A stretch of DNA of 37,441 nucleotides from a bacterium (GTDB lineage Bacteria > UBP6 > UBA1177 > JAGLDR01): contig JAGLDR010000068.1 of assembly GCA_023145475.1 (NCBI GenBank), positions 1 to 37,441 on the forward strand. The letters run 5' to 3'. How positions within the stretch are numbered: position 1 is the stretch's first letter; each line of letters opens with the position of its first letter. The notes beneath the pieces were generated by a model. The model was not told the origin of the DNA. It worked only from the letters and a program-made list of their open reading frames with translations, and ran no database searches. Below are positions 32,212 to 37,441 of this stretch, piece by piece. The position numbers were made by a program, and so were the translations under genes.

Positions 32212-33123
32212 TCACATCATCGACTGATAGGAGCTCCCAACAGCTTTAATAACTCCGGCCATCTCAAGTTCAAGCAATCCAACCGACAATTCAACAACAC
32301 TTTTTGAAAGTTTATCACTTAATTCATCTATTGATATCGAATTACCATGTGAATGTATCATCTGAAAAAGAGAAAGATGCTCTTCAGGAACAGAAGAGAT
32401 ATCAGTTTCATTTTTTTGTTGTGGAGATGCCACAGGATGCTGCATAAATAGGGTCGCCTGCCGCACATTTTTAGTGCTAAAAATGGCCGTAGAAAACGCA
32501 AGGGTTACCAGTGGATTATTCTGGTGTTTTGCGTAAAACGCCCAATTTCCTGCAAAAGTATAGCTATCAAGCGGACCGGGAATAATAATTACTCGCTTTC
32601 CCTCTTCAAGCGCAAGCCTTGCAGTGATAAGACTGCCGCTTCTTTCATGCGCCTCAACGACAACAACGCTATCAACCAACTTTACAACGGTTAGATTGCG
32701 AATTGGAAAGTTTTTTTTGAGCGGTGCTGTCCCATCGGGAAACTGAGACAGAAGCACGCCATTTTGTGCAACTTGTTGTGCTAACTCGCGGTTTTCAGCA
32801 GGATATATTGTGTCTATGCCACTTCCTAACACTGCAACAGTTCGTCCACCCTTTTCAAGCGTCTCTCTGTGTGCTACTGAATCAATCCCTTTTGCGAGTC
32901 CACTGACAACGGTCTTGTTCAGTTTCAATGCCTCAGAAACAGCATTTTGTGCCATTCTCACACCATACGATGAGGGGTTTCGTGTCCCAACAATTGCCAC
33001 GCCACCACTATCACTTGGCAAAAACTCGCCATCAAGAGAGAGTGGATAACGGATAGGTACAAGAAGTTTAAGAGCAGCATCAGGATGCCGAGCGTCATCG
33101 GCTGAAACTCTGATAACACTCAT
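32212..33123 (-). CDS. dprA: DNA-processing protein DprA (Smf)
   Basis: The 303-aa product has the DprA Rossmann fold: IVGTRNPSSYG, VSGLAKGIDSVAH, VLGSGIDTIYPAEN, the FPIRN stretch and VVVVEAHERSGSLITA. A C-terminal winged-helix-like domain (about 240-300) follows. DprA loads RecA on incoming single-stranded DNA in transformation. The N-terminal SAM-like region is missing, and the usual GxNxLI segment is changed (AGNWAFYAKHQNNPLV), so this is a short and divergent member. It overlaps the ispH stop (ATGA) and is the last gene of cysS-cmk-ispH-dprA. Confidence 0.92.
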   Translation of the reverse strand: MSVIRVSADDARHPDAALKLLVPIRYPLSLDGEFLPSDSGGVAIVGTRNPSSYGVRMAQNAVSEALKLNKTVVSGLAKGIDSVAHRETLEKGGRTVAVLGSGIDTIYPAENRELAQQVAQNGVLLSQFPDGTAPLKKNFPIRNLTVVKLVDSVVVVEAHERSGSLITARLALEEGKRVIIIPGPLDSYTFAGNWAFYAKHQNNPLVTLAFSTAIFSTKNVRQATLFMQHPVASPQQKNETDISSVPEEHLSLFQMIHSHGNSISIDELSDKLSKSVVELSVGLLELEMAGVIKAVGSSYQSMM

Positions 33124-34007
33124 AGCTGCTCCAAAAAAACTTTAAGCTCTTCAATCTGATTATCGGGAGTGGAAGCCCCCGCAGTTATCCCCACTTTTTT
33201 AGATTTTTTCAGCACACTAATATCGTTCTGAGTGAAATCAGAAGGCGATTCAATATGCCATACATCATCAAGAATTTCACTGACCACCAAAAATAGCTTG
33301 TGGGTATTTGATGAGTTAAATCCACCGATTACCACCATTGCATCAACCTGCCGAGCAACTTCTCTTGCGCTATCTTGCCGATAATTTGTTGCGTTGCATA
33401 CCGTATTTTCTTGCACTATCTCTATCTGTTTACCAGCCGCAGAATCAGTCAAAACACCGAGTACTTTAAGATAATTCGATGGCTGAGATGTCGTCTGAGC
33501 AACAAGAAGCACTCGTCTCCTTTGTTGGATAAAATCTGTTATCTTTTGCCCTGCACTTTCAAGCTCTTCTGGCGCAATTACAAGACAGTCAACAACAATG
33601 CGAGATACAATCGCCTTCACTTCAGCGTGATTCGAGCTTCCGAGTACAATTACAGCCTCGTCTTTCCGTGTGAAAGGCGTTACTAGTTCATAAATTCGTT
33701 TTACAAATGGACAGGTCGTGTCAACCTCATTCACCCCTTTCTGAGCAACAAGTCGAATCTCATCATCTCTGGTAATACCATGACTCCGTACAACAACAAC
33801 GCCATCATCAGGCAACGCATCAATTGAGACAACGGAAACACCCTGCTCTCCATACTCCTGTATAACACGAGGGTTATGAATAATCGAACCAAGCATAACT
33901 GCTTGTTTTTTATCTTTTTTTGCAGAACTTATAGACAAATCGAGAAGATCTAACGAACGACGGACACCAAAGCAAAAACCAGCATTTTTAGTAACAATAA
34001 CTTCCAC
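33120..34007 (-). CDS. ispH: 4-hydroxy-3-methylbut-2-enyl diphosphate reductase
   Basis: The 295-aa iron-sulfur enzyme makes IPP and DMAPP from HMBPP in the last step of the MEP pathway. The three cluster cysteines are C12 (NAGFCFGVRR), C99 (DTTCPFVK) and C204 (NTVCNATNYRQ). SSNHAEV carries the His and Glu of the substrate pocket. The start is GTG at 34007, directly after the cmk stop (TGA-GTG), with GGAG 7 nt upstream. DMAPP from this pathway is also the substrate of MiaA in this window. Confidence 0.96.
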   Translation of the reverse strand: MEVIVTKNAGFCFGVRRSLDLLDLSISSAKKDKKQAVMLGSIIHNPRVIQEYGEQGVSVVSIDALPDDGVVVVRSHGITRDDEIRLVAQKGVNEVDTTCPFVKRIYELVTPFTRKDEAVIVLGSSNHAEVKAIVSRIVVDCLVIAPEELESAGQKITDFIQQRRRVLLVAQTTSQPSNYLKVLGVLTDSAAGKQIEIVQENTVCNATNYRQDSAREVARQVDAMVVIGGFNSSNTHKLFLVVSEILDDVWHIESPSDFTQNDISVLKKSKKVGITAGASTPDNQIEELKVFLEQL

Positions 34008-34682
34008 TCATTCACTCCGCTCGTGGGCATATTTTACAATCGACTTTGCTGTCTGCACAAGATTAAGATGAGAATTATTAAGCAAAATGGCATCATCAGC
34101 CTGTTTGAGTGGTGCCACCTTTCGTGTCGAATCTTGGTGGTCTCGCTGTTTTATATCTTCAACCATCTCAGCAAGTGAAGGTGGCGTTTTTCCACGAGAC
34201 GCAAGCTCTTTTCGTCGCCTCTCTGCACGCAATTCAACATCGGCAATCAGAAATATTTTCAGCTCGGCAGATGGCATAATTACCGTACCAATATCTCGTC
34301 CCTCCATCACAACACCCTCTTCCATTGCAAATGCCCGCTGAATGCCAAGGAGAGCAAAACGAACAAATGGAATCGCCGAAACGGTAGAGGCAAGCATACT
34401 CACCTCATTTGTACGGATAAAAGCCGTCACATCTCTTCCGTTTGCAATAATATGGTTAACGCCCTCTTCCATTTTGTAATCAATACTGATATCACTAAGA
34501 ATTTCACGAAGGAGCGGTTCATCTTGTGGAGTCCCACCCTTTTCAGACAGCAAAAAAGCAACCACGCGGTAGAGTGCGCCAGTATCAACATATCGGTAGT
34601 CGAGCTCCGTAGCAACCATCTTGCTTACACTGCTTTTCCCTGATCCTGCTGGACCATCAATCGCTATTCTTATTTTCTTCAT
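34008..34682 (-). CDS. cmk: Cytidylate kinase
   Basis: The 224-aa kinase phosphorylates CMP and dCMP. It has the P-loop GPAGSGKS (10-17), YVDTGALYR in the NMP-binding start, the IGTVIMPSAELKIFLIA block, RRKELASRG, and the lid-region DIKQRDHQDSTR. Only one base separates the ATG from the cysS stop, and ispH follows at once, so the three are tightly packed in one transcript. Length and motifs are normal. Confidence 0.96.
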   Translation of the reverse strand: MKKIRIAIDGPAGSGKSSVSKMVATELDYRYVDTGALYRVVAFLLSEKGGTPQDEPLLREILSDISIDYKMEEGVNHIIANGRDVTAFIRTNEVSMLASTVSAIPFVRFALLGIQRAFAMEEGVVMEGRDIGTVIMPSAELKIFLIADVELRAERRRKELASRGKTPPSLAEMVEDIKQRDHQDSTRKVAPLKQADDAILLNNSHLNLVQTAKSIVKYAHERSE

Positions 34683-34683
34683 A

Positions 34684-36120
34684 TTACTGTCCTATTGTCC
34701 AATTTGTCCCTTGCGGAGTATCTTTTATGACAATTTTCAGTTCAAGTAACTTATCACGAATTGCGTCTGCTGCTGCAAAATCACGCTCTTTTCGTTTTTC
34801 ATTTCTCTCTGCAATCAAGGTCTCTATTTCTGTACGATTAACGCCAAGTCGCTTGATTTGCACATTTTTTATCTCTTCTTTAATAGCAACAGGCTCTTTA
34901 TCAATAAAACCAAGAATTGAAGAGGCTATTTTCAATACTTCCTGATAACCACGCAAAACCTCACCGCTTGGACGAATTTTTTTCGAGGGGAGGACATTGT
35001 TCAGGTGAGTAAAAATTGCAAAAAGAGCGGCATAGACCCGTGGAGTATTAAAATCATCGTTTAGCGAACTTTCAAACTCATTCAGAAATTTCTCAGCATG
35101 CTCATCTCGCTCTGGAAGACCGGTTGCCTTCTCTGCAAATGCGTTCAATTGCTCAAGAGTATCATAAAAATAGGTGAGTTGGCGCTCACTATCTGAAAGA
35201 CGGCTCATCGCAAAATCAATTGGCGTTCTGTAGTGTGTCGCCAACATAAAATAGCGAAGCACCTCTGGATGATACTTTTGCAAAGCGTCATCAACAGTGA
35301 TAAAATTGTTGAGTGACTTGCTCATCTTCTCGCCTTCAACCGTCAGAAAACCGTTATGAACCCAATAGTTTACAAATTTTTCGCCCGTTGCTCCTTCCGC
35401 TTGAGCAATCTCATTCTCATGGTGAGGAAAAATCAAATCTCTGCCACCAGCATGAATATCAAAGTTGTTTCCAAGATAGGTGGTACTCATCGCTGAACAC
35501 TCAATATGCCAACCTGGACGCCCGCTGCCCCATGGACTTTCCCATGATGGCTCGTTTGGTTTTGAGGTTTTCCACAGTACAAAATCAAGCGGATTTTGCT
35601 TATCCTCTTCAACCGAAACACGAGAACCAGCAATCATATCATCAATATTCCGCCCACTCAGCTTGCCATACCCTTTGAATTTATCGACACCAAAATAAAC
35701 TGAACCATTTACTTCGTATGCAATACTGTTTTCAATCAGCTTTTCTACCATAGCAATAATGTGTGGAATATGCTCAGTCGCCTTTGGCTCAACATCAGGA
35801 CGCACAAGACCAAGAGCGTCAACGGCACGATAAAATGCCTCGATATTATCTTCGGTCAGCTCTGTTATTGACATCTCTCTTTCGTTTGCTCGCTGTATAA
35901 TCTTATCATCAACATCAGTAAAATTACGAACATAAGTCAAATCATAGTCAAGATACCGCAACCAGCGAATAACCAAATCCATCGCAATCTCTTTACGAGC
36001 ATGGCCAATATGTGGCTTATCATACACCGTCATACCGCAGGCGTACATTCCAACCTTATTGCCATTAAGTGGTTTGAATTCATCTTTCTTTTGTGTAAGT
36101 GTGTTATAAATCTTGAGCAC
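34684..36120 (-). CDS. cysS: Cysteinyl-tRNA synthetase
   Basis: The 478-aa class I synthetase has the HIGH motif (PHIGHA, 37-40), the zinc ligand C28 in YACGMTVYDK, HIECSAMS and HHENEIAQ as further zinc-site segments, and KMSKS (near 270) in EKMSKSLNNF. The start is GTG at 36120, preceded by GAGGAGGAG with good spacing; no ATG fits the family start. It is the first gene of cysS-cmk-ispH-dprA. Confidence 0.96.
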   Translation of the reverse strand: MLKIYNTLTQKKDEFKPLNGNKVGMYACGMTVYDKPHIGHARKEIAMDLVIRWLRYLDYDLTYVRNFTDVDDKIIQRANEREMSITELTEDNIEAFYRAVDALGLVRPDVEPKATEHIPHIIAMVEKLIENSIAYEVNGSVYFGVDKFKGYGKLSGRNIDDMIAGSRVSVEEDKQNPLDFVLWKTSKPNEPSWESPWGSGRPGWHIECSAMSTTYLGNNFDIHAGGRDLIFPHHENEIAQAEGATGEKFVNYWVHNGFLTVEGEKMSKSLNNFITVDDALQKYHPEVLRYFMLATHYRTPIDFAMSRLSDSERQLTYFYDTLEQLNAFAEKATGLPERDEHAEKFLNEFESSLNDDFNTPRVYAALFAIFTHLNNVLPSKKIRPSGEVLRGYQEVLKIASSILGFIDKEPVAIKEEIKNVQIKRLGVNRTEIETLIAERNEKRKERDFAAADAIRDKLLELKIVIKDTPQGTNWTIGQ

Positions 36121-36147
36121 TGTCTCCTCCTCAAAAAAGTTCTGTTT

Positions 36148-36175
36148 ATTATGTCTTAATAGCGAGGAAAATCAA
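36148..36175 (-). promoter_or_regulatory. Candidate promoter of the cysS operon
   Basis: On the minus strand, TTGATT (36170-36175) and CATAAT (36148-36153) are 16 bp apart, about 28 bp above the GTG. They follow directly after the hairpin that may end the upstream gene. Confidence 0.45.
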
Positions 36176-36178
36176 GAG

Positions 36179-36211
36179 AAAAAATACGCTGAGAGCGATT
36201 CATTCAAATCG
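36179..36211 (-). terminator. Possible terminator of the DUF4143 ATPase gene
   Basis: Read on the minus strand, CGATT pairs with AATCG (36207-36211 with 36196-36200), and an alternative CGCT-ctc-AGCG hairpin (36187-36197) is followed at once by TATTTTTTCTC. The stems are short, so this is weak, but the position just past the stop fits. Confidence 0.4.
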
Positions 36212-36216
36212 ATAAT

Positions 36217-37347
36217 TCAATGCATCAAAACAAACTCTTCAAAATTGTCTGTCGATATTTTCTTAACCTCTGAATCAGGATATGCTGTTAAAAAAGATTT
36301 TGGGATTTTTGCTTTTTTCTTGGGATTCCACTTGAATTCGTACGCATGCAAAAACCCGTCATATTCTTCAATATAATCAATCTCTTGACCAGCATGTGTT
36401 CGCCAAAAAAATGCGTTAACAGAATTTTCGTTATAATGATTTCGTTTTTGTCGTTCGCTCATGAGAAAATTTTCCCACAGTGCCCCAACATCATTTCTGA
36501 CATTCAGCAAGTTGTAATTATTTATAATACTGTTTCTAATACCGTTATCATAAAAATAAATCTTCTTTCCCTTCTTTATTTCATTTCTAAGATTACGACT
36601 TAGTGACGGCAACTTAAATACAACAAACGATTTCTCTAGCAAATCAATATACTTTTCAACAGTGGTTGGATTAGAACCGACCAATTGCGCTATTTCATTA
36701 TATGAAACTTCATTACCCAGTTGCAGAGCGAGTGCTTGCAATATTTTCTCCAGAAGTGGTGGTTTTTTTATCCCTTCAAGCGCAAAAAGATCTCGGTAAA
36801 GATAGCTGTCCGAAAGAAGGTTGAGAAGTTTTCTTTCTTCTCCAGGAGAAGTTACAACTTCTGGATAACAACCAAAAATCATACGATGCTCAAGAAGACG
36901 CCTCTCCTCTAGAAACCCATGCTTTTCAACCATTTCTGAAAAGGAGATAGGATAGATGTTATATTCATATTTTCTACCAGTTAGAGGCTCCTTTAGATGG
37001 TTGGCAAGCTCAAGTGATGAAGAGCCAGTAACAAGCAGTTGCACATGCGAGAAATTATCAACAATAAGCTTCAGTGTTAGTCCAATATTAGTGATTCGTT
37101 GAGCTTCATCAATAACAATAAGTGTCTTATTACCGATAATAGTTTTTAGCTGCGTGCTTGTTGTGTTTGTAAGCAGATTTCGTATATCAGGTTCGTCTCC
37201 ATTTAACCAGAGCAGTTCTTTCTGTCTATTTTTTGTAATCAATTTCAACAAAGTTGTCTTTCCAACTTGTCGTGCACCAAGCAAAAGAATAACTTTTCCT
37301 TTAAATAGGTTTGATTTAACGATCTCATACAACGCTCTATTTATCAT
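36217..37347 (-). CDS. AAA-family ATPase with DUF4143 domain
   Basis: The 376-aa product has an N-terminal P-loop domain with GARQVGKTTLL (Walker A), LIVIDEAQR (Walker B) and LLVTGSSSLELA (sensor-like), then a winged-helix-like segment (YNEIAQLVGSNPTTVEKYIDLLE) and a C-terminal DUF4143 domain ending in GQEIDYIEEYDGFLHAYEFKW, which recalls a PD-(D/E)XK nuclease-like core. ATG at 37347 has GAGG 7 nt upstream and is preferred over a start six codons earlier. This widespread, mobile family has no settled function. It is a single gene in AT-rich surroundings, which may indicate acquisition by transfer. Confidence 0.88.
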   Translation of the reverse strand: MINRALYEIVKSNLFKGKVILLLGARQVGKTTLLKLITKNRQKELLWLNGDEPDIRNLLTNTTSTQLKTIIGNKTLIVIDEAQRITNIGLTLKLIVDNFSHVQLLVTGSSSLELANHLKEPLTGRKYEYNIYPISFSEMVEKHGFLEERRLLEHRMIFGCYPEVVTSPGEERKLLNLLSDSYLYRDLFALEGIKKPPLLEKILQALALQLGNEVSYNEIAQLVGSNPTTVEKYIDLLEKSFVVFKLPSLSRNLRNEIKKGKKIYFYDNGIRNSIINNYNLLNVRNDVGALWENFLMSERQKRNHYNENSVNAFFWRTHAGQEIDYIEEYDGFLHAYEFKWNPKKKAKIPKSFLTAYPDSEVKKISTDNFEEFVLMH

Positions 37348-37394
37348 AACACACCTCAACAACACTCGTTAACATAACAGGCGTAATTAAAAAT

Positions 37395-37422
37395 ATTATA
37401 TGAATTTTTTAATTTAAATCAA
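37395..37422 (-). promoter_or_regulatory. Promoter of the DUF4143 ATPase gene
   Basis: On the minus strand, TTGATT (37417-37422) and a consensus TATAAT (37395-37400) are 16 bp apart. The gene starts about 48 bp downstream. The surroundings are extremely AT-rich, which lowers confidence. Confidence 0.5.
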
Positions 37423-37441
37423 AGAATTTATATGAATTTTT
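37396..37441. repeat. 14-bp direct repeat at the window end
   Basis: TTATATGAATTTTT occurs at 37396-37409 and again at 37428-37441, with starts 32 bp apart. The first copy overlaps the -10 of the ATPase promoter. It could be an operator pair or simple AT-rich duplication; the second copy touches the window edge. Confidence 0.5.

Overview
The window is AT-rich, densely coded and bacterial. It carries about 31 protein genes, two clear intrinsic terminators (plus one weaker candidate), a set of sigma70-type promoters and no visible tRNA, rRNA, CRISPR array or insertion sequence. The organism was probably Gram-negative: there are two exported SurA/PpiC-type chaperones, several lipoproteins, and good Shine-Dalgarno (GGAGG-like) sites before most starts. 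CarD/CdnL, a long urocanase, MORN and Cys-rich lipoproteins and Ser/Asp/Thr/Ala-rich lipoprotein linkers resemble what is seen in deltaproteobacterial lineages such as Myxococcota. That placement is an inference by eye and is weak.

Layout. 1-2680 (+): a small acidic lipoprotein, PRPP synthetase and purC. 2690-5729 (-): a membrane histidine kinase followed by a REC-GGDEF(degenerate)-EAL response regulator, a likely c-di-GMP two-component pair. 5859-8238 (-): two parvulin-type PPIases and ribosomal protein S21, with a cold-shock gene diverging from rpsU. 8761-11319 (-): pncC and a lone long-form hutU. 11502-15397 (+): an unknown membrane protein, mutL and miaA. 15459-16710 (+): CarD with a near-consensus promoter, then a DEDDh exonuclease. 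16690-19015 (-): a MORN-repeat lipoprotein and an esterase lipoprotein with a DTADT linker. 19106-21688 (-): feoA-feoB-FeoB-associated protein behind an iron-box promoter. 21731-25456 (-): dnaE. 25604-27514 (-): a multidomain ferredoxin/DUF1858/DUF2249/substrate-binding fusion. 27605-30167 (-): greA-recG. 30310-30756 (+): a hotdog thioesterase. 30839-32133 (-): a Cys-rich DTADT lipoprotein coupled to a YaiI-family gene. 32212-36120 (-): cysS-cmk-ispH-dprA. 36217-37347 (-): an AAA/DUF4143 ATPase.

Most of the window is housekeeping: nucleotide synthesis, DNA replication and repair, tRNA modification and charging, isoprenoid synthesis and transcript elongation. The most unusual item is the gene at 25604-27514. 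It joins a 4Fe-4S ferredoxin domain, a DUF1858-like domain, two DUF2249-like domains and a substrate-binding-protein domain in one chain without a signal peptide. A perfect 14-bp palindrome fills the spacer of its predicted promoter. The feo promoter has a similar design: one of two tandem DtxR-like boxes fills its 17-bp spacer. A short palindromic element also appears to sit in frame inside the mutL linker. No stretch longer than about 300 bases lacks a gene; the longest gap (8239-8478) holds the divergent rpsU and cold-shock promoters.
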